DNA of 64,000 bases from positions 1-64,000 of the forward strand of contig NZ_CAMJOS010000018.1 of NCBI RefSeq assembly GCF_946407605.1. Direction: 5' to 3'. Positions 43,411 to 52,179 of this stretch are shown here, piece after piece. Under the pieces are notes generated by a model. The model did not search any database, was not told where the DNA came from, and saw only the letters and a program-made list of their open reading frames with translations. The stretch comes from an uncultured Prevotella sp. (lineage in GTDB: Bacteria > Bacteroidota > Bacteroidia > Bacteroidales > Bacteroidaceae). The position numbers and the translations under genes were made by a program. The first letter of the stretch is position 1, and every line of letters begins with the position of its first letter.

Positions 43411-45440
43411 GGGTTCTGACAACCATAATACTGACGATGACTACTGTTGCGCTTTGGGCCCAGCACCAATCTGGCAGGCTCGACAGCATACAGCATGTGG
43501 ACGAGGTGGTGGTCATCTCGCGCTATAATCATAAAGAGGTGATTCCCTCGCAGACCCTCAATGGCGAGCAGCTCGAACGCCTCAATACCCACAGCGTGGC
43601 TGATGCTCTGCGCTATTTCTCTGGCATCCAGTTGAAGGACTATGGTGGCGTGGGAGGCATCAAGACGGTTAATATCCGTTCGATGGGTACCAACCATCTG
43701 GGCATCTCGTACGACGGCATCGAGCTGGGCAACGCCCAGAATGGACAGATAGACCTGGGGCAGTTCTCACTCGACAATGTGGAGGAGATTACCCTGTTCA
43801 ATGGTCAGAAGAGTGCTATCATGCAGCCTGCCAGCGACTTTGGTCATGCGGGCTCTGTGTATATCCGCACTCGTGCTCCCCGTTTCACTCAAGGCAAGGA
43901 CTATAACCTGATGGTGAAGGCTAAATACGGCTCTAGCGACCTATTTCGCCTCTCGACCCTCTGGGAGCAGCGCCTCACCCAGCGCGTCAGCCTCTCTACG
44001 TCAGCAGAATTCCTTACTGCCAGCGGCAAGTATGAGTTCCGCTATATGCGCAAACAACAGGATGGTGCTGTGGCCTACGATACTACTGCTATTCGCCAGA
44101 ATGGCGATATTTGGGCTGTGCGTGCTGAGGCCAATCTGCATGGCATGATTGACGACGGCTTCTGGAAACTCAAGGCCTACACCTACCACTCTGGGCGAGG
44201 CATCCCTGGGGCTATCGTCAATAATGTGTGGCGAAGGGGTGAGCGTCAGGCTGACCATAACACCTTTGTGCAGGGGCGATGGCAGAAGAGCCTGAACGAG
44301 CGTTTCACTACCCAGTGGGTAGCCAAGTATGCCTATTATGACACTCGTTATGTGAATCGCGACACCACCCAGCTGCAGGTTGACAATAAATATCAGCAGC
44401 AGGAGGCCTATCTTTCTACGTCGAACGCCTATGACATCCTGCCCTTCTGGAGCGTGTCGCTGAGCTACGACTTGAAATGGAACCACCTGCGCCAAGCCTC
44501 GAGCCATCAGTCTGAGACCTCACACCTCACACCCCAGAACTCAAACCCTTATCGCTTCAGCCACTATGTTGCATTGGCATCGGCCCTTTCTACCAATCGA
44601 CTGAAGATGCAAGGCTCTGTGTTGGCTACGATAGTGAATGATCACTCTCAGCTTTCATCCAATAGTTCTCAGTCGTCTGTGCTTACTCCTGCCTTCTTTA
44701 TGAATGTCTATCCGTTTGAGTGTCAGGACTTTTCTGTGCGTCTTTATGCCAAGAAGAGCTTCCGCATGCCGACGTTCAACGACCTTTACTATACGGAGAT
44801 AGGTAGCGCTGCCGACCTAGTGCCCGAGTCGGCCCTGCAGTATAATGGCGGCGTGAGCTATGACCACCAATGGAACAGCGGTGTGGTGCGTCATCTGCAT
44901 CTTCAAACTGACGTCTACTACAATTCTGTGCACGATAAGATTGTGGCCTATCCCAAAGGGCAGCAGTTCCGATGGACGATGCTCAACCTGGGAAAGGTGC
45001 ACATCAAGGGCATCGACGTGGAAGGCGAGCTGACCACCGTTCCCCTAAATGGCCTGCAGGTCACAGGTCGTCTGCAATATACCTATCAGGATGCTCGCGA
45101 TGTGACCAACAGCGCCGACACCTACTATCGTCATCAGATACCCTATATCCCCTGGCACAGCGGCTCGGCTATTGTCAATGTGCAGTATGGGGCTTGGGAT
45201 GTGAACTATAGTTTCATCTATGCTGGCGAGCGCTATAACCAGCAGGAGAACATACCTTATAACTATATGCAGCCTTGGTACACCAGCGATGTGTCGATAG
45301 CGCGACAGCTCTGGGTGAAGAACATTGAGCTGAAGGCGATGCTGGAGGTGAACAACCTGTTCTCGCAGGACTACGACGTCATCCTGAACTATCCTATGCC
45401 AAAGCGCAACTATGCATTAACCATTAAAGCAACGATATGA
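43407..45440 (+). CDS. TonB-dependent receptor, BtuB-like
   Basis: The 677-aa product has a signal peptide (to about AQ, residue 19), a plug with VDEVVVISRY and SVADALRYFSGIQLKDYGGVGG (a typical BtuB/FepA-like N-terminal region without the SusC-type extra domain) and a barrel ending in an aromatic/aliphatic strand (NYALTIKATI). Cobamide import is inferred from the size, type and the neighbouring BtuG-, BtuF- and BtuC-like genes. Iron or another metal complex remains possible. Residues about 369-380 (SETSHLTPQNSN) derive from a heptad island in an extracellular or turn region. The stop overlaps the next start (ATGA). Confidence 0.78.
   Translation: MRVLTTIILTMTTVALWAQHQSGRLDSIQHVDEVVVISRYNHKEVIPSQTLNGEQLERLNTHSVADALRYFSGIQLKDYGGVGGIKTVNIRSMGTNHLGISYDGIELGNAQNGQIDLGQFSLDNVEEITLFNGQKSAIMQPASDFGHAGSVYIRTRAPRFTQGKDYNLMVKAKYGSSDLFRLSTLWEQRLTQRVSLSTSAEFLTASGKYEFRYMRKQQDGAVAYDTTAIRQNGDIWAVRAEANLHGMIDDGFWKLKAYTYHSGRGIPGAIVNNVWRRGERQADHNTFVQGRWQKSLNERFTTQWVAKYAYYDTRYVNRDTTQLQVDNKYQQQEAYLSTSNAYDILPFWSVSLSYDLKWNHLRQASSHQSETSHLTPQNSNPYRFSHYVALASALSTNRLKMQGSVLATIVNDHSQLSSNSSQSSVLTPAFFMNVYPFECQDFSVRLYAKKSFRMPTFNDLYYTEIGSAADLVPESALQYNGGVSYDHQWNSGVVRHLHLQTDVYYNSVHDKIVAYPKGQQFRWTMLNLGKVHIKGIDVEGELTTVPLNGLQVTGRLQYTYQDARDVTNSADTYYRHQIPYIPWHSGSAIVNVQYGAWDVNYSFIYAGERYNQQENIPYNYMQPWYTSDVSIARQLWVKNIELKAMLEVNNLFSQDYDVILNYPMPKRNYALTIKATI
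44511..44545 (+). repeat. Heptad-repeat island inside the btuB-like gene (5 units)
   Basis: TCTGAGA, CCTCACA, CCTCACA, CCCCAGA and ACTCAAA follow in frame. The units are more diverged than elsewhere, but the 7-bp period is clear. Confidence 0.65.
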
Positions 45441-47437
45441 ACCGCATTTCTATATATATAAATAGGTGTAAGGCCCTTTTCCCCTTTTTTCTCTTTGCCT
45501 TACTGTTATGTTCTTGTCGCTCTGACGATCAGATCATCTATATGGAGGAGGACGTCATCGACGCAAAGGCCGACGATGGCGAGATGGCTGGAATGTATGT
45601 GCTGTGCGAAGGTAATATGGGCTCGAACAAGTGCACCCTCGACTTCCTGGACTTGAAGGGTGGGGCAGACGGACAGATACACTATCTGCGCAATATCTAT
45701 GCAGAGCGCAACCCCAGCGAGGTGAAGGAGTTGGGCGATGTGGGCAATGACGTCAAGGTCTATGGCTCGCAGCTGTGGCTGGTGGTAAACTGCTCCAATA
45801 AGGTAGAGGTGTGCAGGGCCAGCGATACGAAGAAGATAGCGAAGATAAATATTCCCAACTGTCGCTATTTGGCCTTCCACGAGGGCTATGCCTATGTCAG
45901 TTCGTATGTAGGACCTGTGGGCAGCAACAGCGATGCACCCTTGGGGCAGGTGTATAAGGTCGATACGCTGACACACCAGATTGTGGGGCGCGTCACCGTA
46001 GGCTATCAGCCTGACGAGCTCGAGGTGCTGGGCGACTACCTCTATGTGGCAAACTCAGGTGGTTATCGGGCACCTAACTATGATAATACTGTCAGCATTG
46101 TCAACCTGAAGACCTTTCAAGAGGAGAGGAAGGTGGAGGTGGCTATCAACCTGCAGCGCATTCGTAGCGACCAGCATGGACAGCTATGGGTCACCTCGCG
46201 TGGCAATAATGCCGACCAGAAGGGCACGTTGCTGTGGCTGCAGCCTGAGGCAGACGGACAGCTCAGTGTGGGTGGACAACTGGATATCAGCGTTGGCGAC
46301 CTGTGTATCGTTGGAGACTCGCTCTACTTTATCAATCCTGACACCAAGACCTATGGCATCATCAACGTCAGCACTCATCAGGTGGTGACCTCGCAACTGT
46401 CGACAACCCCAGAGTTGGCGCAGGTGAAGATGCCGTATGGCATCATCGTGAATCCAAAGACACGCGACTTCTACGTGATGGATGCCAAGAACTATGTGTC
46501 GAGTGGTGAACTGCTGCACTTCTTGGCTGACGGCTCTTTCGACTATAAGGTGCGCACTGGCGATATTCCTGGTCATGCGGCCTTTGTGAAGAATACGGTG
46601 AAGACAGACTCCACATCACAGTCTACTGAGGATCTTCACAAATATATACAGGCGGTTGACGAGTATGTGCCTGCACCAGGACAGTTTGTCAATACCCTGC
46701 CTGAGGCTACGGCTGACGATACGCCATCGACAATGGCTCAGAAATGTACAGAGCGACTGGCTGGAGGTGCAGGACAGCTGGTGACGCTGGGCGCTTTTGG
46801 GGGATATATCACCTTCCATTTCGACCATCCTGTGGCCAACGTGCAGGGAGAACGCGACTTTGCCATATGGGGCAACGCCTATGTTGGCAACAGCGAGCCA
46901 GGCATTGTGATGGTTAGTGTCGATGTCAACGGCAACGGCCTTCCTGATGATGAATGGTACGAACTGAGTGGCTCGGCTGATACGGATAGCATAGGAAAGG
47001 TGGTCTACGACTATCAGGTCACCTATACCAAGATCCCTATGCAGGATGTGCCCTGGCAGGATAACAAAGGGAAGAGCGGGGTGGTGGCTCGCAACGACTT
47101 CCATCAGCAGGAGTACTTCCCCCTGTGGTTGGGCAACGAACTGACCCTAAAAGGAACCCTCCTGCCGCCTAATGGACATGATGAGGGCACCAACGGCACG
47201 CCATATTATGTGCTGCAGGCCCTCCGTTATGGCTATGCCGATAACTATCCTAATAGCAATCGCGAGGGTTGCAGCTTCGACATCTCTTGGGCTGTAGACC
47301 ATCAGCGTCAGCCAGTCACACTTTCGCATGTCGACTTCATCCGCGTCTATAACGCCCAGTTGCAGCAATGTGGCTGGTTGGGCGAGACCTCAACGGAGAT
47401 AACAGGTGCCGAGGACCTGCATTATCAGAGCAAATAA
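45437..47437 (+). CDS. Beta-propeller surface lipoprotein, BtuG-like
   Basis: The 666-aa product has a lipoprotein signal with lipobox LCSC followed by RSDD. Residues about 45-390 show repeated YncE/DUF5074-type blades (such as VGYQPDELEVLGDYLYVANS), matching the BtuG propellers that bind cobalamin on top of BtuB in Bacteroides. Residues about 410-666 form a second domain with a DVNGNGLPDDEW loop that looks like a calcium-binding loop. This extra domain makes it about twice the size of a plain propeller. Operon position straight after the receptor (4-bp overlap) supports a receptor-lid role. The ligand is inferred, not shown. Confidence 0.75.
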   Translation: MNRISIYINRCKALFPFFLFALLLCSCRSDDQIIYMEEDVIDAKADDGEMAGMYVLCEGNMGSNKCTLDFLDLKGGADGQIHYLRNIYAERNPSEVKELGDVGNDVKVYGSQLWLVVNCSNKVEVCRASDTKKIAKINIPNCRYLAFHEGYAYVSSYVGPVGSNSDAPLGQVYKVDTLTHQIVGRVTVGYQPDELEVLGDYLYVANSGGYRAPNYDNTVSIVNLKTFQEERKVEVAINLQRIRSDQHGQLWVTSRGNNADQKGTLLWLQPEADGQLSVGGQLDISVGDLCIVGDSLYFINPDTKTYGIINVSTHQVVTSQLSTTPELAQVKMPYGIIVNPKTRDFYVMDAKNYVSSGELLHFLADGSFDYKVRTGDIPGHAAFVKNTVKTDSTSQSTEDLHKYIQAVDEYVPAPGQFVNTLPEATADDTPSTMAQKCTERLAGGAGQLVTLGAFGGYITFHFDHPVANVQGERDFAIWGNAYVGNSEPGIVMVSVDVNGNGLPDDEWYELSGSADTDSIGKVVYDYQVTYTKIPMQDVPWQDNKGKSGVVARNDFHQQEYFPLWLGNELTLKGTLLPPNGHDEGTNGTPYYVLQALRYGYADNYPNSNREGCSFDISWAVDHQRQPVTLSHVDFIRVYNAQLQQCGWLGETSTEITGAEDLHYQSK

Positions 47438-47511
47438 TGTATTTTTAAGGCCAAAAGTCATATTTATTTGGAAAATAATGATGTTATTCAAATTATTTTG
47501 ATACCTTTGCA

Positions 47512-47519
47512 TTCAGTTA
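47512..47519 (+). promoter_or_regulatory. Promoter of the DUF4465-btuF-btuC genes, -7 box
   Basis: TACCTTTG lies 35 bp before the start codon at 47555. No clear -33 element is seen. It suggests the second half of the locus can be transcribed on its own. Confidence 0.65.
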
Positions 47520-47554
47520 TCAAATTAACATTAACTTATACTCTAATTATTACA

Positions 47555-48670
47555 ATGACAAAAAATTTGTTTAAGTGGATGATGGCTTTCGTAATCGTAG
47601 CCTCTCCAATGGTGTTCACTGCTTGTGGTGATGATGATGAGAGTGGTAAATCCAGTTCTGGTTCAGGTACTCAGACTGAAGATGACGAAGATGCCATCTA
47701 TTTTACTATGAGGCAGGGTACTTCAACTTCCAATGTTTCTGATAGGGAAACATACAATAAGGGAGTCTCTATGATAGTGGCCTCTTTCTATACAACGATG
47801 GCTTCAGTGCTTGGATACAACTATGATGGCATTTCTACTGCCTTCAAGGGAGAGTATAGCGACACCATAAAGGTTCGCATTGCCTGTGATGCGCTCTATA
47901 CAGAGTTGAAGGATAAAGTTGACCTCGCTGGCGGAACGCTTAATATCTATTTGAAAGTTGGTACTTTGGATGAAGAAGATAAGCCTACGTTTGCTAGCTA
48001 TAAGTTTAGTCCTTTGAACTCTCGTTATTATATTGATTTCGAAAACGCTACGCTTAATAGCCAGAACTTCTGGATTGGCGATTCTGCTGGCGTCTATACA
48101 TATGAAGAGTCTGGTGTTACCGTTACTGCTACACAGGGCTACGATCCTTCTTTTGGTACTTATTGGTCTGGTTTCGCTATCTCTGGCCGTACCGAGAAAA
48201 CCTATGAGAACTTGAATCCTGATCAGTACAATTCTGTTTATGGTGGTACTATCTATGGTAACAAGTTCTTGGTGGTTCAGGGTTCTTACAATCCAGATGT
48301 AGAGTGCATCACGTTTGACAAGCCAACGAAGGTGGTCGGTATGCATTGTGCCAATGCTGCTTATGCTTACAGCTCAATGACGAAGGGTGATAAATTTGAA
48401 ACCGAACCCTTTAAAAAAGAAGACTGGTTCAGCGCTTATATCACCTGCTTAGGCGAGAATGGTGACACCATCTCTGTTACAGAGGTTGAACTGGCAAAGA
48501 AAGATGTGGAGGGAAAAGATAAGATTTTTGATTATTGGAAATCTGTTCGTGTGAATGCTGAAAACGTCAAGAAGATGACCTTCTCATTCGACGGCTCACG
48601 TAAGGGCGAATGGGGTCTGAATACGCCTGCCTATATGTGCGTTGACAGAATCGTGTTGGAACAGAAATAA
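47555..48670 (+). CDS. DUF4465-domain surface lipoprotein (copy 1)
   Basis: The 371-aa product has signal MTKNLFKWMM and lipobox FTAC followed by GDDDESGKSS, an acidic surface-export signal. The C-terminal two-thirds match DUF4465: FWIGD, YWSGFAISGRTEK, GNKFLVVQG and the final SFDGSRKGEWGLNTPAYMCV. Proteins of this kind occur in Bacteroidota corrinoid-uptake loci and may bind cobamide at the surface like BtuH; I infer this from location. The start is the ATG at 47555, 35 bp past the -7 box. Its first 92 bases are about 91% identical to those of the next gene, while the mature parts are much more divergent. Confidence 0.75.
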   Translation: MTKNLFKWMMAFVIVASPMVFTACGDDDESGKSSSGSGTQTEDDEDAIYFTMRQGTSTSNVSDRETYNKGVSMIVASFYTTMASVLGYNYDGISTAFKGEYSDTIKVRIACDALYTELKDKVDLAGGTLNIYLKVGTLDEEDKPTFASYKFSPLNSRYYIDFENATLNSQNFWIGDSAGVYTYEESGVTVTATQGYDPSFGTYWSGFAISGRTEKTYENLNPDQYNSVYGGTIYGNKFLVVQGSYNPDVECITFDKPTKVVGMHCANAAYAYSSMTKGDKFETEPFKKEDWFSAYITCLGENGDTISVTEVELAKKDVEGKDKIFDYWKSVRVNAENVKKMTFSFDGSRKGEWGLNTPAYMCVDRIVLEQK

Positions 48671-48723
48671 CCAATCATGAAGTTTTTTTAGCAGTTATAA
48701 AATATTATTAACTTACAAACAAA

Positions 48724-49953
48724 ATGACAAAAGGCTTGTTTAAGTGGATGATGGCTATCGCAATTATAGCCTCTCCAATGGTGTTTACTGCTTGTGGTGA
48801 TGATGATGAGAGTGGAAGCTCTCAAACTGTAAACGCAGCCAAGGCAGACGTAACCCTTGCACTCCCTCTGGGTGAGGAGCTGGCGAAGTATTGTGAAGGA
48901 ACCATTACTTACACCGATGCAAAGGGTGATTCTGTTATTGAAGAACTCTCCTCGGGCAATGTGATTAATAACGTATGGACAAAGACTATTAAAGACTATA
49001 TGCTGCCAGCCCCAATAATGGTTGCCCTGGAATTTAAGGCCAAGGATGTTGATGCTATTGGAAAAACTATAAAGCATCCTAACGTGATTAATGTGTCATT
49101 CCAGTATAAGGATGCCAATGGTAAGAATATTGGTGATTTAAATCAGCAGGCGTTGTTTCTTGCTGAAAAAGGCAATAGCACAACACTGAACATGCGTACG
49201 GGAACTCAATTATTCTGCGCCTTCACTATTCCTCAGCGTGGTTTTATTGCAGGAGAATCCGCTCATGAGTCAACAGTACCTATCCGCACCGTATCATTTG
49301 AGTATCAGAAACTCAACGACCTGGGCTTCTGGGCTGGTGAGGAAAACGAGAACGGCTACGAGAGTTGGGGCAGCATGGTGTATCCCTGCGAGTATCAAGA
49401 GTCGTATGTCAAACTCAACACCACGTTTGGCGGTTACTATTGGAGTGGTTATGCCATCTCAAACCGTACGGAGAAAGGCTTCACTCCTGGTGACTTCACG
49501 CCAACAGGCATGCCTGACCAGTTTAACAACGTTACTGGCAAGGCTCACTCTGGAAAGAACTTCTGTGTTGTGATGCCTTATGGCGAGACCATCCATTTAG
49601 GTGCCAAGAGCTCCAAAGCAAAGGGTGCACAGCTGAAGGGATTCTGGTATACCAACAGCAGCTATACAGCCCATGCTATTGAAAATGGTGACGGCATGTC
49701 TACCGTGCCTGGTGGTTTCACAAAGGACGACTGGTTCAAGTGTATCGTTACTGGTATGAAGGCTGACTCTACAACGGTTTCTGTTGAGATTATGCTGGCT
49801 CAGAATGGTGACTATGTGAAGGACTGGCAGTTTGTTGACCTGAGCTCGATGGGACAAATCAAGTCGCTGAGCTTCTCGTTTGATGGTACTAAAAAGAACG
49901 AACATGGTGTGACCACACCTGCTTACATGTGTATTGATGACATTGAAGAGTAA
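48724..49953 (+). CDS. DUF4465-domain surface lipoprotein (copy 2)
   Basis: The 409-aa product shares the signal peptide (MTKGLFKWMM) and lipobox FTACGDDDESG with its neighbour. It carries an additional N-terminal domain of about 120 residues before the DUF4465 region (DLGFWAGEENENGYESWGSM, YYWSGYAISNRTEKG, KNEHGVTTPAYMCIDDI). It probably arose by tandem duplication of the neighbour followed by divergence and gain of a domain. A role in binding the ligand of the BtuB-like receptor is inferred. Its 3' end overlaps the btuF-like gene by 17 bp. Confidence 0.75.
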   Translation: MTKGLFKWMMAIAIIASPMVFTACGDDDESGSSQTVNAAKADVTLALPLGEELAKYCEGTITYTDAKGDSVIEELSSGNVINNVWTKTIKDYMLPAPIMVALEFKAKDVDAIGKTIKHPNVINVSFQYKDANGKNIGDLNQQALFLAEKGNSTTLNMRTGTQLFCAFTIPQRGFIAGESAHESTVPIRTVSFEYQKLNDLGFWAGEENENGYESWGSMVYPCEYQESYVKLNTTFGGYYWSGYAISNRTEKGFTPGDFTPTGMPDQFNNVTGKAHSGKNFCVVMPYGETIHLGAKSSKAKGAQLKGFWYTNSSYTAHAIENGDGMSTVPGGFTKDDWFKCIVTGMKADSTTVSVEIMLAQNGDYVKDWQFVDLSSMGQIKSLSFSFDGTKKNEHGVTTPAYMCIDDIEE

Positions 49954-51103
49954 GTGTCTTAGCATACTATTCATTCTTTCGGCCACCGTATGGTTGGCTT
50001 CCTGTGGCGTACAGAACAAACCGCAGCGGGAGGACGGACATACGGTGGCCTTCCGTTATTCGTCGCTGCTAACCATCGTAGAATATGATGGTTATACGGT
50101 GGCTGATATCAGCAACCCGTGGAAGCCGGGCAAGCTGCTGCATCGTTATTACTTGGTGCCAAGGAAGGAGGAAAGTGGAAAGTGGAAAGAGGAAGGAGAA
50201 AAGACTTTCTCTGACGGAACTGTTATTCGGACGCCCATAGAGCGGGCAGCCGTCTTCACCACTGTTCATTGTGCCTTGCTGACGGAACTTGGTCTGGGCA
50301 GTAAGATTGTGGGAGTTGCTGATGCGAAGTATATCAAGGTGCCTTATATCCAACAGCAGATTGAGGCAGGACGTATCGTTGACTGTGGCAATGGCTTGAA
50401 CCCTGTGGTGGAAATCATCATGGACGTGAAGCCGGAGGTGATTATGCTGTCGCCATTCGAAAACAGCGGTGGCTACGGAAAAACGGAGGAGATAGGCATC
50501 CCCCTGATTGAGTGTGCGGAATATATGGAGACGTCGCCACTGGCACGTGCCGAGTGGATGCGCTTCTATGGCTTGCTCTTTGGTGTAGGTGAGAAAGCTG
50601 ACATTCTATTTCAGCAGGTCGACAGCAGTTATACGGCCCTGAAGCAGCAGGCCGAGAAGGCAGGCGAAGGACGTTCCGTCATTGTGGACAAGGTGACGGG
50701 CTCTGTGTGGTATATGCCTGGCGGACGTAGCACCATTGGACAGATGTTGCAGGATGCTGGCGCCAACTATCCCTGGGCTACTGACGAGCAGAGCGGCTCG
50801 CTGGCATTGCCTTTCGAGGCAGTATTGGAGAAGGGCGGTGAGGCTGATGTGTGGATACTGCGCTACAATAGCGACCACGACCTGCAATACGACGAATTGC
50901 TGTCAGAGTATCACGGCTATAGTCATTTAAAGGCATTCCGCCAACAAGAGGTCTATGGCTGTAATGTGGAGCAGTCGCTGTTTTACGAGGAGACGCCTTT
51001 CCACCCAGAACGCTTGCTGACCGACTTCCTGCAGATTCTGCATCCAGAGATGACAGGTCTGCCTGCGTTGAGATACTATAAAAAGGTGAAGGGTGAAGGG
51101 TGA
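49937..51103 (+). CDS. Periplasmic binding protein of a corrinoid/metallophore ABC importer, BtuF-like
   Basis: The 388-aa product has a lipoprotein signal with lipobox LASC and a class-III (BtuF/FhuD-type) binding-protein fold, seen in RAAVFTTVHCALLTELGLGS, the helix region and the C-terminal lobe (VDKVTGSVWYMPGGRSTIGQ). It starts inside the end of the DUF4465 gene. Two heptad islands affect it: residues about 75-89 (RKEESGKWKEEGEK) form an insert, and the last codons (KVKGEG) and the TGA stop are made of repeat units. It would pass ligand to the permease encoded next. Cobalamin is the likely ligand from context; a siderophore is possible. Confidence 0.8.
   Translation: MTLKSKCLSILFILSATVWLASCGVQNKPQREDGHTVAFRYSSLLTIVEYDGYTVADISNPWKPGKLLHRYYLVPRKEESGKWKEEGEKTFSDGTVIRTPIERAAVFTTVHCALLTELGLGSKIVGVADAKYIKVPYIQQQIEAGRIVDCGNGLNPVVEIIMDVKPEVIMLSPFENSGGYGKTEEIGIPLIECAEYMETSPLARAEWMRFYGLLFGVGEKADILFQQVDSSYTALKQQAEKAGEGRSVIVDKVTGSVWYMPGGRSTIGQMLQDAGANYPWATDEQSGSLALPFEAVLEKGGEADVWILRYNSDHDLQYDELLSEYHGYSHLKAFRQQEVYGCNVEQSLFYEETPFHPERLLTDFLQILHPEMTGLPALRYYKKVKGEG
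50161..50201 (+). repeat. Heptad-repeat island inside the btuF-like gene (about 6 units)
   Basis: Units of GGAGGAA/AGTGGAA type lie in frame. The whole island is about 42 bp, a multiple of three. The coding strand is purine-rich. Confidence 0.88.
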
Positions 51104-51132
51104 AAGGTGAAAAGTGAAAGGAGAAAAGAGAA
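51084..51132 (+). repeat. Heptad island across the btuF-like stop codon (7 units)
   Basis: Seven units from AGGTGAA to AAGAGAA span the end of the btuF-like gene and nearly all of the spacer to the permease start at 51138. The TGA stop (51101-51103) is inside the third unit. Confidence 0.92.
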
Positions 51133-51137
51133 GGATT

Positions 51138-52148
51138 ATGAGGCGAGGTGTTGTCATAAATTGCTTGTTGGTGTTGCTGGTCGTTGTGCTGTTGGCAGTT
51201 AACCTGGCGGTAGGATCGGTATCCATACCGCTTCGTGATGTCATCAGCATCGTGATGGGCCATGAGGCAGCACGACCTTCTTGGCAGTTTATCATCATGG
51301 AGAGCCGACTGCCGCAGGCGCTTACGGCAATGCTTTGCGGAGGTTCGCTGGCTGTCAGCGGACTGATGCTGCAGACGGCATTCAAGAATCCTTTGGCTGG
51401 TCCCAGCATCTTTGGTATCAACAGTGGTGCTGGTGTTGGTGTGGCACTTGTCATGCTGGCTTTAGGTGGCTCGCTATCTATCGGCTCTGTCAGCATCTCT
51501 GGTTTCGTGGCTGTTCTCGCAGCAGCCTTTGTGGGTGCAATGGCTGTGATGGGACTCATCTTCCTGTTCAGCACGATGGTGCGCAACAATGTGATGCTGC
51601 TCATCGTGGGCATCATGATTGGCTATATCGCCAATGGTGTGGTGTCGCTGCTTAATTTCTTTGCGACTGATGAAGGCGTGAAGTCGTATATGGTTTGGGG
51701 AATGGGATCGTTTGGTGGTGTTCCCATGAATCAGATTCCCTTGTTTGCTGCGCTTTGTGTGGTAGGACTTATAGGCGCTTTATTATTGGTAAAACCGCTT
51801 AATGCCCTGTTGCTGGGCGAGATGTATGCTGAGAACCTGGGAGTCAACACTCGTAGGGTGCGCAACTGGCTCATCATCATTACTGGTCTACTCACCGCAG
51901 TCACTACGGCCTATTGCGGCCCTATCATGTTTATTGGATTGGCTGTGCCCCACATCGCTCATCTGCTGTTTCGTCAGGCTGACCATCGTATCCTGATGCC
52001 TGGTACCATCCTCGCTGGAGCCGTCATTGCCCTATTGTGCAATGTCATCTGCTTCCTGCCAGGCGAATCGGGGGTTATTCCCCTGAATGCTGTCACGCCT
52101 GTGATGGGAGCACCCGTCATTATTTACATTATAGCGAAGCGCAAATAA
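51138..52148 (+). CDS. FecCD/BtuC-type ABC permease
   Basis: The 336-aa membrane protein has about ten hydrophobic segments and the family signatures SRLPQALTAMLCGGSLAVSG and the ATPase-coupling loop near GEMYAENLGVNTRRVRNW, plus IMFIGLAVPHIAHLLF. It forms the inner-membrane channel for a BtuF-type importer. The ATG at 51138 follows the purine-rich AAGAGAAGGATT; a GTG further upstream lies in the heptad island and is less likely. No ATP-binding subunit gene follows, since the next gene is mrp on the other strand. Confidence 0.85.
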   Translation: MRRGVVINCLLVLLVVVLLAVNLAVGSVSIPLRDVISIVMGHEAARPSWQFIIMESRLPQALTAMLCGGSLAVSGLMLQTAFKNPLAGPSIFGINSGAGVGVALVMLALGGSLSIGSVSISGFVAVLAAAFVGAMAVMGLIFLFSTMVRNNVMLLIVGIMIGYIANGVVSLLNFFATDEGVKSYMVWGMGSFGGVPMNQIPLFAALCVVGLIGALLLVKPLNALLLGEMYAENLGVNTRRVRNWLIIITGLLTAVTTAYCGPIMFIGLAVPHIAHLLFRQADHRILMPGTILAGAVIALLCNVICFLPGESGVIPLNAVTPVMGAPVIIYIIAKRK

Positions 52149-52151
52149 CGT

Positions 52152-52179
52152 TTCGCTTTCAACTCTCAACTTTCAACTC
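52152..52179 (-). repeat. Heptad island abutting the mrp stop codon (4 units)
   Basis: On the mrp coding strand the units GAGTTGA, AAGTTGA, GAGTTGA and AAGCGAA begin immediately after the TGA stop (52180-52182). Only 3 bp remain before the stop of the convergent permease gene. Confidence 0.9.

Noticed and set aside
41520..47554. Cobalamin riboswitch for the B12-type locus
   Set aside because: I looked for the conserved B12-box sequence (GCCACTG) in the leader regions before the helicase gene and the first DUF4465 gene and did not find it. A covariance-model search would settle this.
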